DNA of 64,000 bases from positions 39,531 to 103,530 of the forward strand of contig NZ_WQNE01000031.1 in assembly GCF_009759665.1 (NCBI RefSeq), written 5' to 3'. A model generated the notes under the pieces. The model did not search any database. It saw nothing but the letters and a program-made list of their open reading frames with translations, and had not been told where the DNA came from. This document shows positions 54,887-63,976 of the stretch, piece by piece. Both the position numbers and the translations under genes were made by a program. How positions within the stretch are numbered: the first letter of the stretch is position 1; every line of letters starts with the position of its first letter. Source of the DNA: Bradyrhizobium cajani. Lineage in GTDB: Bacteria > Pseudomonadota > Alphaproteobacteria > Rhizobiales > Xanthobacteraceae.

Positions 54887-56452
54887 ATGGCCGAACGATA
54901 TCAGGACAGACCGTTTCCCTCCGATGACTATGGTCGCGGTAGCGATCAGCATGGGAAGGCGGAAAACGATCCCTTGGCCGAACTCGCCCGCCTGATCGGA
55001 CAGACCGATCCGTTCGCGGCGCAGGGGCGTCCCACTGCAAAGCCGCCGGCGGCTCCTGCACCGATCCCGAGCTATCAGGAACACGATTATCCGCAGGACG
55101 ATTATCGGCAGGACTATGCCGAGCAGGCCCCGCCACCACCGCCCGGGCCGCCCTCATGGATGCGGCGCGCCAACGTGCAGCCGCAGCCGGTACCTGCGCC
55201 GGAGCCTGACTATCCCGTTACCGTGAGCCCGGTTCATCCGTTGCATCGCTATTCAGCCCAGCCGACCGCGCCTGAGCCTGATGCTCATCAGCCGCAAGCC
55301 TATCAGGATCACGCCTATCAAGCTCAGGCCTATCAGGATCAGGCTTACCAGCAGCCCGATCAGGCTTACGAGGAGCAGCCGTACCAGCAGCCCGATCCGT
55401 CGCGCTACGATGATGCGCTCTACGGGCGACTGGAGACGGGCGAGCAGGATTACCAGCGCGATCCGGCCTATCCGGATGATCCTTACGCGTTCCAGAGCGA
55501 CTATCCCGAGGCTGATCTCGACGAGCCGAAGAAGCAGCGCGGCGGCATGATGACGGTCGCGGCGATCCTGGCGCTTGCCGTGGTCGGGACCGGCGCCGCC
55601 TTCGCCTACAAGACCTATGTCGGTTCGCCCCGCAGCGGCGAGCCGCCGATCATCAAGGCCGACAACACGCCGACCAAGATCGTGCCGGCGCCGACGGACT
55701 CCTCGGCCAAGGTGCCGGATCGCATGGTGAGCGGCGACGGCAGCGAGAAGATCGTGCCGCGCGAGGAGGCGCCCGTCGACGTCGCCGCCAAGGCGGGCGG
55801 TCCACGCGTGGTGTTTCCGCCGCTGAACCAGAATGCGAACCCGCCGTCGGTGGCGAGCGTTTCGCCGTCCACGGTGCCGCCGCCGAGCGCGGGTCCGACC
55901 CCGAGCAACGGCACGCTGCCAAACAATTCGCCGCGCCCGATCAGGACCGTGGCGGTGAAGGGCGATCAGACCGATAGCGCTGTGCCGCAATCCGCCGCCG
56001 CCAAGCCGACAGCTGCGCCGAAGCCTGTTGCGGCGCCGGCTGCACCGATCGCACCGCGCAATCCGCCGACGTCAGCGAATGCCAGCGCCAATCAACCCAT
56101 GTCGCTCGCGCCGCAATCGTCACCGGCAGCCGAGCCGCCGCAGCGGATGGCTGCGACCAGCCCGACACAGATTGCGCCCGCCAGCAATGGCGGTGGCGGC
56201 TACGTCGTGCAGGTTTCTTCGCAGCAGAGCGAGGACAGCGCCGCCGCGTCCTACCGGGTGCTTCAGAGCAAGTATGGCAGCGTGCTCGGCTCGCGCTCGC
56301 CAGTGATCAAGCGGGTCGATCTCACCGACAAGGGCAAGGGAGTTGTCTACCGCGCCTTCGCCGGGCCCTACGGTGCGGCCGAGGAAGCGACGCAGGCCTG
56401 CAACAGCCTGAAGTCCGCCGGCTTACCGAGCTGCTTCGTCCAGAGGAATTAA
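54887..56452 (+). CDS. SPOR-domain membrane protein with Tyr/Gln-rich repeats
   Basis: 521 residues. The cytoplasmic N-terminal part is Pro/Gln/Tyr-rich with a cluster of short repeats around residues 125-170 (AYQDHAYQAQAYQDQAYQQP). One membrane helix follows (about 222-244, MMTVAAILALAVVGTGAAFAY), then a long disordered Pro/Ala/Ser periplasmic linker and a C-terminal SPOR domain (about 440-521, GGYVVQVSSQQSEDSAAAS ... VYRAFAGPYGAAEEA). SPOR domains bind denuded glycans at the division septum. Position between argS and nagZ (peptidoglycan recycling) agrees. The ATG at 54887 is chosen; an upstream TTG would add unlikely sequence. Confidence 0.92.
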   Translation: MAERYQDRPFPSDDYGRGSDQHGKAENDPLAELARLIGQTDPFAAQGRPTAKPPAAPAPIPSYQEHDYPQDDYRQDYAEQAPPPPPGPPSWMRRANVQPQPVPAPEPDYPVTVSPVHPLHRYSAQPTAPEPDAHQPQAYQDHAYQAQAYQDQAYQQPDQAYEEQPYQQPDPSRYDDALYGRLETGEQDYQRDPAYPDDPYAFQSDYPEADLDEPKKQRGGMMTVAAILALAVVGTGAAFAYKTYVGSPRSGEPPIIKADNTPTKIVPAPTDSSAKVPDRMVSGDGSEKIVPREEAPVDVAAKAGGPRVVFPPLNQNANPPSVASVSPSTVPPPSAGPTPSNGTLPNNSPRPIRTVAVKGDQTDSAVPQSAAAKPTAAPKPVAAPAAPIAPRNPPTSANASANQPMSLAPQSSPAAEPPQRMAATSPTQIAPASNGGGGYVVQVSSQQSEDSAAASYRVLQSKYGSVLGSRSPVIKRVDLTDKGKGVVYRAFAGPYGAAEEATQACNSLKSAGLPSCFVQRN

Positions 56453-56498
56453 CGGCCGTTTCCTTGACCCCCTCGCGGGGCAGGGTTAATCGGCCCTT

Positions 56499-57527
56499 AT
56501 GAGCACGCGGGCCTTCATTACCGGCGTATCCGGAACGGAACTGACCGCCGCCGAGCGGGAGTTCATCCGTGCCGAACGGCCGTGGGGCTTCATTCTCTTC
56601 AAGCGCAATGTCGATACGCCGGCCCAAGTTGCTGCACTGGTTGCGGAATTGCGAGCGGTGGCTGGAGCCGCCGACGCCCCGGTCCTGATCGACCAGGAGG
56701 GCGGGCGGGTGCAGCGATTGGGGCCGCCGCACTGGCCGGTCTATCCGCCGGGAGCCGTGTTCGCGACCTTGTACGACACTGATTCGGTTCTGGGGCTGAC
56801 TGCGGCGCGCCTCAGTGCACGCCTGATCGCGGCCGATCTCGCCGATCTCGGTATCACCGTGGATTGCCTGCCGCTGGCCGACGTGCCGGTGCCGGGCGCC
56901 GATGCGGTCATTGGGAACCGGGCCTACGGGACTGAGCCGGGCAAGGTCGCGGCGATTGCCCGTGCGGTCACCGAGGGACTGGAGCAGGGCGGCGTGCTGC
57001 CGGTCCTCAAGCACATCCCCGGCCATGGCCGGGCCACCGCGGACACCCATTTCAAGCTGCCGACGGTCGATACGCCCAGGGATCAGCTCGAGCGGACCGA
57101 CTTCGCCGCGTTCAAGCCGCTGTCGGACTTGCCGATGGCCATGACTGCACATGTTGTGTTTAGCGCCTTCGACCCCGCCCATCCGGCGACGACATCTGCG
57201 ACAATGATCACTCAGGTGATTCGCGGCGCAATCGGGTTCCAGGGTTTGTTAATGAGTGATGACGTGTCGATGAACGCGCTGGCGGGAGGCATCGCCGAGC
57301 GGACCCGCGCCATCTTCGCGGCCGGTTGCGACGTGGCCCTGCATTGCAACGGCAACATCGAGGAGATGCGCGAGGTCGCTGGCCAGACGCCTGAATTGGC
57401 GGGCAGGGCGCTGGAGCGGGCGAATGCCGCGCTCGCCGCGCGCAGGGCGCCGCAGCCGTTCGACCGCATCGGCGCGCGCGCCGAACTGGACGCATTGATC
57501 GCACGGGCAAACACGGCATCCGCATGA
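56499..57527 (+). CDS. nagZ: Beta-N-acetylhexosaminidase
   Basis: 342 residues, glycoside hydrolase family 3. Releases GlcNAc from anhydromuropeptides in cytoplasmic peptidoglycan recycling. Signatures: PWGFILFKRN, LIDQEGGRVQRL, DCLPLADVPVPGADAVIGNRAYG, KHIPGHGRATADTHFKLP (catalytic His/Asp loop of NagZ) and the nucleophile Asp in LLMSDDVSMNAL. Stop overlaps the scpA ATG (ATGA), so coupled translation. Confidence 0.96.
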   Translation: MSTRAFITGVSGTELTAAEREFIRAERPWGFILFKRNVDTPAQVAALVAELRAVAGAADAPVLIDQEGGRVQRLGPPHWPVYPPGAVFATLYDTDSVLGLTAARLSARLIAADLADLGITVDCLPLADVPVPGADAVIGNRAYGTEPGKVAAIARAVTEGLEQGGVLPVLKHIPGHGRATADTHFKLPTVDTPRDQLERTDFAAFKPLSDLPMAMTAHVVFSAFDPAHPATTSATMITQVIRGAIGFQGLLMSDDVSMNALAGGIAERTRAIFAAGCDVALHCNGNIEEMREVAGQTPELAGRALERANAALAARRAPQPFDRIGARAELDALIARANTASA

Positions 57528-58363
57528 CCGCAGAAATCCTATCGTTTGAAACCGGGCGGCCCGCAGAGCTTGCCGAGGGTGAGCCGGCGTTGGTGGTGGA
57601 CGTCGAGGGGTATGAAGGCCCGCTCGATTTGCTGCTCGCGTTGGCGCGGCAGCAGAAGGTCGATCTGGCCAAGATCTCGATCCTGGCGCTGGCCGACCAG
57701 TATCTCCACTTCATCGAAGCTGCGCGAAAGATCAGGCTCGAGCTTGCCGCCGATTATCTCGTGATGGCGGCGTGGCTTGCCTTCCTGAAGTCGCGCCTGC
57801 TGCTGCCGGAGCCGCCGAGTGCGGAAGGCCCGAGCGCAGAGCAGATGGCGACCGCGCTCGCCAACCGCCTGCGCCGGCTGGAAGCCATTCGCGAAGCCGC
57901 CAACCGGCTGATGAACAGGCCGCAATTGCAGCGCGACATTTTCCCGCGCGGCGAGCCCGAGCAGATCGCCGAGATCAAGCATCCGAAATACACCGCGACG
58001 CTGTACGACCTGCTCACCGCCTATGCCGCGCAGCGCCAGTCGCGCGTGCTGGCGAGCGTGCATCTGGCCAAGCGGACGGTGTGGTCGCTCGCGGAGGCGC
58101 GCGCCACGCTGGAGCGGCTGGTCGGCAGCATCAGCGAACAGGACGACTGGGGCGTTCTCGACGACTTTCTCATCCGGCATGTCGCCGATCCGACGCAGCG
58201 CGCGACGGTGTTCGCTTCGAGCTTCGCCGCCGCGCTCGAACTGGTGCGCGAAGGTCAGCTCGAGCTGAACCAGAAAGAGGCGTTTGCGCCCATCTATTTC
58301 CGGAAGGGGCGCCCCAAACCGGTCGTGGACGCAGCTCCTGCGCCCGATGCGCCGGTCGGTTAA
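57524..58363 (+). CDS. scpA: Segregation and condensation protein A
   Basis: 279 residues, kleisin subunit linking the SMC heads in chromosome condensation. The N-terminal segment VDVEGYEGPLDLLLALARQQ and KVDLAKISILALADQYLHF is the hallmark; LAADYLVMAAWLAFLKSRLLLP follows, and the C-terminal winged helix is near DDWGVLDDFL. ATG overlaps the nagZ stop. Forms a complex with the ScpB encoded next. Confidence 0.96.
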   Translation: MTAEILSFETGRPAELAEGEPALVVDVEGYEGPLDLLLALARQQKVDLAKISILALADQYLHFIEAARKIRLELAADYLVMAAWLAFLKSRLLLPEPPSAEGPSAEQMATALANRLRRLEAIREAANRLMNRPQLQRDIFPRGEPEQIAEIKHPKYTATLYDLLTAYAAQRQSRVLASVHLAKRTVWSLAEARATLERLVGSISEQDDWGVLDDFLIRHVADPTQRATVFASSFAAALELVREGQLELNQKEAFAPIYFRKGRPKPVVDAAPAPDAPVG

Positions 58364-58384
58364 GTGCAAGAAGGAGAATCTGCC

Positions 58385-59149
58385 ATGGCAAGCCTGGCTG
58401 AAGTGCGGGTAGAAGAGGCCGAGCCGATGGAGAACGAGTCCCAGGCACGTCCCGAGGAATTGCGGCTGCTCGAAGCGCTGCTGTTTGCTTCGAGCGAACC
58501 GCTGGATACCGCGACGCTGGCGAAGCGCATGCCGGAGGGTGTGGACGTCAAGGCCGCGCTCGAGCAATTGCAGGCGGACTATGCCTCGCGCGGCGTGAAC
58601 CTCGTGCGCGTCGCCAACAAATGGACCTTCCGCACTGCCGGCGATCTCGCCTGGTTGATGACGCGGGAGAGCACCGAGACGCGCCGCCTGTCGCGCGCGG
58701 CGATCGAGGTGCTGGCGATCATCGCCTATCACCAGCCGGTGACGCGTGCCGAGATCGAGGAGATCCGCGGCGTCGTGACCTCGAAGGGCACGCTCGACGT
58801 GCTGCTGGAGACCGGCTGGATCAAGCCGCGCGGTCGTCGCAAGACGCCTGGCCGTCCCCTGACCTTCGGAACCACCGAGGACTTCCTGTCGCAGTTCACG
58901 CTGGAACAGCTCGGTGATCTGCCCGGCCTCGAAGAGCTGAAGGGCACCGGCCTCCTGGATTCGCGGCTGCCGACCGGATTCAGCGTGCCGACGCCGTCGG
59001 ATGATCCGGCACTGCGTGAGGACGAGGATCCGTTGGAACCGGGCGAGGACCTCGATCTCGCGCTGGCGCCTGCGGTCGAGCCCGAGACCCCGGAAGAGGC
59101 GCCGGAGGGCGGCAATGAGGGTGGCAGCGAAGGCGGCGCCGAGGACTGA
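58385..59149 (+). CDS. scpB: Segregation and condensation protein B
   Basis: 254 residues, two winged-helix domains: RLLEALLFASSEPLDTATLA near the N-terminus, AALEQLQADYASRGVNLV, then RLSRAAIEVLAIIAYHQPVTR AEIEEIRGV and TFGTTEDFLSQFTLEQLGDLPG. An acidic/Glu-Gly tail (about 205-254) is dispensable in relatives. ATG 58385 has AAGGAGA eight bases upstream; a GTG at 58364 right after the scpA stop is less likely. Confidence 0.96.
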   Translation: MASLAEVRVEEAEPMENESQARPEELRLLEALLFASSEPLDTATLAKRMPEGVDVKAALEQLQADYASRGVNLVRVANKWTFRTAGDLAWLMTRESTETRRLSRAAIEVLAIIAYHQPVTRAEIEEIRGVVTSKGTLDVLLETGWIKPRGRRKTPGRPLTFGTTEDFLSQFTLEQLGDLPGLEELKGTGLLDSRLPTGFSVPTPSDDPALREDEDPLEPGEDLDLALAPAVEPETPEEAPEGGNEGGSEGGAED

Positions 59150-59315
59150 CGGTCCGTCCGTTTGCGGGCCCCTGCGACCGGTTAACACTAGCAAGATTAC
59201 GTAGCGCCAACAGCGAATTGGCGCTGCCTTGGTCCTTGTTTTTGAGACCCGCCAAGCCTAGGTTTCGGTGAAGATCGGCCGGGTCCCCGGCCATGCGCGT
59301 TTGGAGGGTTGCAGG

Positions 59316-59549
59316 ATGGGTTCACTCAGCATTTGGCACTGGATCTTGGTGATCGCAGTGGTCCTGCTGCTGTTCGGCCGCGGCAAGATTTCGGATCTGA
59401 TGGGCGACGTGGCGCAGGGCATCAAGGCGTTCAAGAAGGGCATGCAGGACGACGACAAGGTCGCCGACAAGCCCGAGCCGGCCAAGTCCATCGAGAACAA
59501 TGCTGCGCCGACCGCGGCACGGTCCGACGTCGGCAGCAAGGCCGTCTGA
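59316..59549 (+). CDS. tatA: Twin-arginine translocase subunit TatA
   Basis: 77 residues: short N-terminal membrane helix SIWHWILVIAVVLLLFG, hinge GRGKISDLMGDVAQGIKAFKKGM and an acidic/charged tail. GGAGG lies eight bases upstream of the ATG. It forms the variable pore for folded Tat substrates; several Tat-type signals are seen in this window (10078, 6353). tatB begins 87 bp later. Confidence 0.96.
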   Translation: MGSLSIWHWILVIAVVLLLFGRGKISDLMGDVAQGIKAFKKGMQDDDKVADKPEPAKSIENNAAPTAARSDVGSKAV

Positions 59550-59636
59550 GCCAGAGAGCACGCGAGACGCGGGTAGCGGCCCCGATCCTGCGCGCAAGGA
59601 TTGGGCCGGTTACGGCTGGCGTGAACGGAAGACCTC

Positions 59637-60131
59637 ATGTTCGACATCGGGTGGAGTGAACTGGTCCTCATCGGGGTCGTGGCCCTGGTCGCCATCGGCC
59701 CGAAAGAGCTGCCGGGCGTGCTGCGCATGGTCGGACAGTGGATGGGCAAGGCCCGCAAGATGGCCGCCGAATTCCAGGGCCAGTTCCAGGAAGCGATGCG
59801 CGAAGCCGAGATGGCCGACCTCAAGAAGAGCTTTGATGAGGTCAAGGAAGCCGCCACCGGCTTCAATCCGCTGACCTCACTCCAGAAGGACGTCAGCGAC
59901 GCACTGCGCGTCGATGCGCTGGACAAGCCGGCCGAGACGTCCACGACGACTGCCGTTGAACCGCCGACGACGCCCACCACGCCGGAAGCCCCGACGCCGG
60001 CGACCTTCATGGAAGCAGAGGCGCATGCAGCCGCGAACGAGCCGCTCGCGATCACCCGCGAGGTCGAGCAGGCGCAGGTCACGCAGGACACCGCGCCATC
60101 CGAAGCGATCAAGGACGCCAAAGCGTCATGA
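59637..60131 (+). CDS. tatB: Twin-arginine translocase subunit TatB
   Basis: 164 residues: MFDIGWSELVLIGVVALVAIGPKELPGVLR membrane/hinge region (given as IGWSELVLIGVVALVAIGP and KELPGVLRMVGQW), an amphipathic helix KARKMAAEFQGQFQEAMREAE and a Pro/Thr/Glu-rich tail. The Glu in SEL and hinge Gly-Pro are typical. The stop overlaps the tatC ATG (ATGA). Recruits substrates with TatC. Confidence 0.96.
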   Translation: MFDIGWSELVLIGVVALVAIGPKELPGVLRMVGQWMGKARKMAAEFQGQFQEAMREAEMADLKKSFDEVKEAATGFNPLTSLQKDVSDALRVDALDKPAETSTTTAVEPPTTPTTPEAPTPATFMEAEAHAAANEPLAITREVEQAQVTQDTAPSEAIKDAKAS

Positions 60132-60940
60132 CCGACGCCGATATCGAGGCCAGCAAAGCCCCTCTGATGGACCACCTGATCGAGCTGCGGTCGCGGCTGA
60201 TCAAGGCGCTACTAGGCTTCGGCGTTGCCTTCATCTTCTGTTTCTTCTTCGCCAAGCAGATCTACAACGTGCTGGTCTGGCCGTTCGTGTGGGTCGCGGG
60301 TCCCGAGAACTCCAAGTTCATCTACACCGCGCTGCTGGAGTATTTCATCACCCAGCTCAAACTGGCGCTGTTCGGCGCGGGCTTCATCTCGTTCCCGATC
60401 GTCGCGACCCAGATCTACAAGTTCGTGGCGCCGGGGCTCTACAAGCACGAGAAGCAGGCCTTCCTGCCGTATCTGGTCGCCACTCCGTTCTTCTTCGTGC
60501 TGGGCGCCGCGCTGGTCTATTTCGTGGTGCTGCCGATGCTGGTCCGCTTCTCGCTCGGCATGCAGCAGGCCGGCAGCGACGAGACCGCGCAAATCCAGCT
60601 GCTGCCCAAGGTCGGCGAATATCTGTCGCTGATGATGTCGCTGATCTTCGCCTTCGGCATCGCCTTCCAGCTTCCGGTGATCCTGACGCTGCTCGGCCGC
60701 ATCGGCATCGTCACCTCGAAAATGCTGCGCGAGAAGCGCCGCTATTTCATCGTGATCGCCTTCGTCATTGCGGCCGTGCTGACGCCGCCTGACGTGCTCA
60801 GCCAGTGCTCGCTGGCGATCCCCTTGCTGGCACTGTACGAGGGCTCGATCATCGCGGTGGGGATGGTGGAGAAGAAGGCGGCTGCCGCGCAGGCCGCCAC
60901 CGGCACCGACGTGTCGTCGCCGGCGAATCCGGCGGAGTAG
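60128..60940 (+). CDS. tatC: Twin-arginine translocase subunit TatC
   Basis: 270 residues, six membrane helices. The N-terminal signature is APLMDHLIELRSRLIKALLG, periplasmic LKLALFGAGFISFPIVATQIY follows, then FVAPGLYKHEKQAFLPYL and the late VLTPPDVLSQCSLAIPLLALYE. It is the signal-peptide-binding core of the Tat system. Translationally coupled to tatB. Confidence 0.97.
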   Translation: MTDADIEASKAPLMDHLIELRSRLIKALLGFGVAFIFCFFFAKQIYNVLVWPFVWVAGPENSKFIYTALLEYFITQLKLALFGAGFISFPIVATQIYKFVAPGLYKHEKQAFLPYLVATPFFFVLGAALVYFVVLPMLVRFSLGMQQAGSDETAQIQLLPKVGEYLSLMMSLIFAFGIAFQLPVILTLLGRIGIVTSKMLREKRRYFIVIAFVIAAVLTPPDVLSQCSLAIPLLALYEGSIIAVGMVEKKAAAAQAATGTDVSSPANPAE

Positions 60941-60956
60941 GGCGCCCCATTCTCCG

Positions 60957-61060
60957 CCGTCATTCCCCGCGAAGGCGGGGAATCCAGCACGCCGCGGCCT
61001 CTCGGAGAATCGCTGCCGTCCCTGGAATACTGGATCACCCGCTTTCGCGGGCGATGACAG
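60957..61060. repeat. Dispersed palindromic intergenic repeat (CGTCATTCCCCGC family)
   Basis: Opens GCCGTCATTCCCCGCGAAGG and closes CCCGCTTTCGCGGGCGATGA, with inner AATCCAGCACGCCGCGGC and its partial inverse CTGGAATACTGGATCA. Different family from the elements at 17.7, 27.6 and 29.0 kb. It separates tatC from serS. Confidence 0.7.
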
Positions 61061-61131
61061 CCGTGCTAGGAGACGCGCTGACGTACAACGTTCGCCGTTG
61101 TATGTGTACGCGCTGATCCAGGACCACCGCC

Positions 61132-62463
61132 ATGCACGACATCAAATCGATCCGCGACAATCCGCAAGCCTTCGACGCCGGCCTCGCGCGGCGCGGCCTG
61201 AAGCCGTTGTCGGCCTCGCTGCTCGCGATCGACGAGATGCGGCGCGCGGCGATCCTGGCCTCCGAGCAGGCGCAGGCACGGCGCAACGCGGCTTCGAAGG
61301 AGATCGGCGATGCCAAGAAGGCGAAGGACGAGGCGCGTGCTGCGAAGCTGATGGCTGAGGTGGCCGAGCTGAAGACGACAATGCCGGAGCTCGAAGCGGC
61401 CGCGAAGGCCGCCGACGAGGAGCTGACAAAAGAGCTGTCCGCTATCCCGAACATTCCGTTCGACGACGTGCCCGATGGCGTAGACGAGCACGGCAACGTG
61501 CAGCACCACGTGTTCGGCACCAAGCGCAACTACAGCTTTGCGCCGAAGCTGCACGACGATCTCGGCACCGCGCTCGGCTACATGGATTTCGAGGCGGCGG
61601 CAAAACTCTCCGGCGCGCGCTTCGTCGTGCTGAAGAAGGGGCTGGCGCGGCTCGAACGCGCGATCGGCCAGTTCATGCTCGACCTGCACACCACCGAGCA
61701 CGGCTACACCGAGATCAACCCGCCGCTTCTGGTGCGCAACGAGGTGATGTTCGGCACCGGGCAGTTGCCGAAATTCGAGGACGATCAGTTCTGGGCGATC
61801 AAGGGCGAGCTGCTCGCTGCGCCCGACCATGAACGGCTCAAGACCGAGCGCCTCGGCCTCATCCCGACCGCCGAGGTGTCGCTGACCAACCTCGCGCGCG
61901 AATCCATCCTCGACGAGAAGCAATTGCCGATGCGGCTCACCGCGCTGACGCCGTGCTTCCGCGCCGAGGCGGGCGCTGCCGGGCGCGACACGCGCGGCAT
62001 GATCCGCCAGCACCAGTTCACCAAGGTCGAGCTGGTGTCGATCACGACGCCGGAAACGAGCAAGGACGAGCTGGAGCGGATGCTGGCCTGCGCCGAGGAG
62101 GTGCTGCGCCAGCTCGATCTGCACTACCGCGTGATGACGCTCTGCGCAGGCGACATGGGTTTCTCGTCGCAAAAAACCTATGACATCGAGGTCTGGATGC
62201 CCGGGCAGGGCGACGGTGGCATGTTCCGTGAGATTTCGAGCTGCTCAGTGTGCGGCGACTTCCAGGCGCGGCGCATGGATGCGCGCTCGCGCGGGCCGGA
62301 CGGCAAGCCGCGCTTCGTGCACACGCTCAACGGCTCCGGCACAGCGGTCGGCCGCGCTCTGATTGCGGTGATGGAAACCTACCAGCAGGAGGACGGCTCG
62401 ATCGCGGTCCCCGACGTGCTCCAGCCCTACATGGGCGGGCTGAAGGTGATCGCGCGCGAGTAG
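61132..62463 (+). CDS. serS: Seryl-tRNA synthetase
   Basis: 443 residues, class II synthetase. N-terminal antiparallel coiled-coil arm (about 30-110, Ala/Lys/Glu-rich), motif 1 near HGYTEINPPLLVRNEVMFG, TSEQA-like PTAEVSLTNLARESIL, motif 2 LTPCFRAEAGAAGRDTRGMI, RQHQFTKVELVSI, and motif 3 LNGSGTAVGRALIAVMETYQ. Intact. Charges tRNA-Ser and tRNA-Sec-type serine. Confidence 0.98.
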   Translation: MHDIKSIRDNPQAFDAGLARRGLKPLSASLLAIDEMRRAAILASEQAQARRNAASKEIGDAKKAKDEARAAKLMAEVAELKTTMPELEAAAKAADEELTKELSAIPNIPFDDVPDGVDEHGNVQHHVFGTKRNYSFAPKLHDDLGTALGYMDFEAAAKLSGARFVVLKKGLARLERAIGQFMLDLHTTEHGYTEINPPLLVRNEVMFGTGQLPKFEDDQFWAIKGELLAAPDHERLKTERLGLIPTAEVSLTNLARESILDEKQLPMRLTALTPCFRAEAGAAGRDTRGMIRQHQFTKVELVSITTPETSKDELERMLACAEEVLRQLDLHYRVMTLCAGDMGFSSQKTYDIEVWMPGQGDGGMFREISSCSVCGDFQARRMDARSRGPDGKPRFVHTLNGSGTAVGRALIAVMETYQQEDGSIAVPDVLQPYMGGLKVIARE

Positions 62464-62475
62464 GGTTGCGAAGAT

Positions 62476-62502
62476 CGGGCGGCCGGCTATCCTGCCGGCC
62501 CG
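62476..62502 (+). terminator. Hairpin after serS
   Basis: CGGGCGGCCGGC and GCCGGCCCG arms around TATCCT form a GC-rich stem 13 bp after the stop codon. No T-run follows, so it is only a probable terminator. Confidence 0.4.
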
Positions 62503-62524
62503 TCCACGCGAACCCCCGCCGTTC

Positions 62525-62890
62525 ATGGCCTTGCACCGCGACATCTTCTGGGTCGGCCGACAATGGGCTGTGACAGGTGCCGGAATCCAGGCCGTGGATC
62601 AGCGCCTGCGCGGCGTGCTCGACATCGAGATCGCACGGCTCTGGGACGACGAGCTCGTGCAGAGCCGGCGCGCCAAGCCCGGGGTCAATGCTGCGGATTT
62701 CGACAAGGCATTGACGGTGGCGCGGGGCCGCTATCCCAAATCCCCGGTTTCGGCTCCGATCGTGGCGCAGCTGGAAGCGCTTGGCGCGATCGAAGCCTCA
62801 CCCGCGCTGAGTCCGATGCTGCCGGCGATGAGGCTGCGTGCGGAAGGCCGGCTGGCGCGCTTCCTGCCGCAATGGCGCATCCGCCGCTGA
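62525..62890 (+). CDS. Hypothetical protein between serS and surE
   Basis: 121 residues: ALHRDIFWVGRQWAVTGAGI, VLDIEIARLWDDELVQSRRA, VNAADFDKALTVARGRYPKS. No signal peptide or membrane helix. The N-terminal F-W-V-G-R-Q-W segment and the acidic middle are distinctive. Good coding character and fits neatly between serS and surE; no family function known. Confidence 0.72.
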   Translation: MALHRDIFWVGRQWAVTGAGIQAVDQRLRGVLDIEIARLWDDELVQSRRAKPGVNAADFDKALTVARGRYPKSPVSAPIVAQLEALGAIEASPALSPMLPAMRLRAEGRLARFLPQWRIRR

Positions 62891-62998
62891 GACGGGGAAG
62901 CCCCGGAACCGGCCACCGGGCTGCGGCCGGCCAAGTTTGCCTGATCGGCCATAGCCGGATAAGACGGCTCGGACCCGCTTCAGGAATCGACCCTTCGC

Positions 62999-63766
62999 AT
63001 GCGCATTCTCTGCACCAACGACGACGGCATCCACGCCCCCGGCCTCAAGGTGGTCGAGGAGATCGCGCGCGCATTGTCCGATGACGTCTGGGTGGTGGCG
63101 CCCGAACTCGACCAGTCCGGCGTGTCGCATTCCCTGTCGCTGAACGATCCCCTGCGCCTGCGCGAGGTCGGCCCGCGGCACTTCGCCGTGCGCGGCACCC
63201 CGACCGACTGCGTCATCATGGGCGCGCGTCACATCCTCGGCACCAAGCCGCCGGATCTTGTGCTGTCCGGCGTCAACAAGGGCCGCAACGTCGCCGAAGA
63301 CGTGGTCTATTCCGGCACGATTGCCGGCGCGCTGGAAGGCACCATCCTGGGCCTGCCGTCATTCGCGCTGTCGCAGGAGTTCAGCGTCGAGACGCGCGAG
63401 CGGCTGCCGTGGGATACCGCGCGCAAGTTCGGGCCCGATATCCTACGCAAGGTGATCGCCGCGGGTATCCCGAAGGACACCGTCATCAACGTCAACTTCC
63501 CGGCCTGCGCGCCGGAGGATGTGCTCGGCATCCGCGTGACCCGTCAGGGCAAGCGCAATCTCGGCTTTCTCCGGATCGACGAGCGCAAGGACGGCCGCGG
63601 CAATCCCTATTTCTGGATCGGCTTCGAGCGCGCGGCGATGATGGACACGCCCGCCGACGGCACGGATCTCGCTGCGCTTCGCGAGCGCTATGTCTCGGTC
63701 ACGCCGCTCAGGCTCGACCGCACCAACGAAGCGTTCTCCGAAGCGCTGAGCGCGACGTTGAAGTAA
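62999..63766 (+). CDS. surE: 5'/3'-nucleotidase SurE
   Basis: 255 residues, metal-dependent survival-protein phosphatase acting on nucleoside monophosphates. Metal site MRILCTNDDGIHAPGLK, then VAPELDQSGVSHSLSL (Ser/metal ligand loop), GTPTDCVIMG, and VLSGVNKGRNVAEDVVYSGT. Full family length. The pcm gene, which often follows surE, is not present here; a repeat region follows instead. Confidence 0.97.
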   Translation: MRILCTNDDGIHAPGLKVVEEIARALSDDVWVVAPELDQSGVSHSLSLNDPLRLREVGPRHFAVRGTPTDCVIMGARHILGTKPPDLVLSGVNKGRNVAEDVVYSGTIAGALEGTILGLPSFALSQEFSVETRERLPWDTARKFGPDILRKVIAAGIPKDTVINVNFPACAPEDVLGIRVTRQGKRNLGFLRIDERKDGRGNPYFWIGFERAAMMDTPADGTDLAALRERYVSVTPLRLDRTNEAFSEALSATLK

Positions 63767-63789
63767 GGGACGGCCTGAAAATGGCGGCT

Positions 63790-63893
63790 AGAGCATGATC
63801 CGGAAAAGTGTGAAGCGGTTTTCCGAAAAGATCATGCTCCAACAATAACCTAAAGCGCGATGACGATTCGTCTCAATCTCATCGCGCTTTAGT
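63790..63893. repeat. Dispersed palindromic repeat pair (GAGCATGATCCGG family)
   Basis: Two adjoining stems: AGAGCATGATC ... GATCATGCTC enclosing CGGAAAAGTG/TTTTCCG-type arms, then CTAAAGCGCGATGA ... TCATCGCGCTTTAG. This is a frequent intergenic element in Bradyrhizobium and relatives (from knowledge of the genus). Confidence 0.75.
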
Positions 63894-63976
63894 CTTACTG
63901 AGTCAGAAAATCGCAATCCGATCGAACTGAGAATCGAGGTATTAGAGCAGATTCACTCAGATCGAGAGGAACTGAG

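Noticed and set aside
59257..59270. Third copy of the CCTAGGTTT motif before tatA
   Set aside because: Only about 10 of 14 positions match and the outer bases differ; not good enough to add to the two strong copies.
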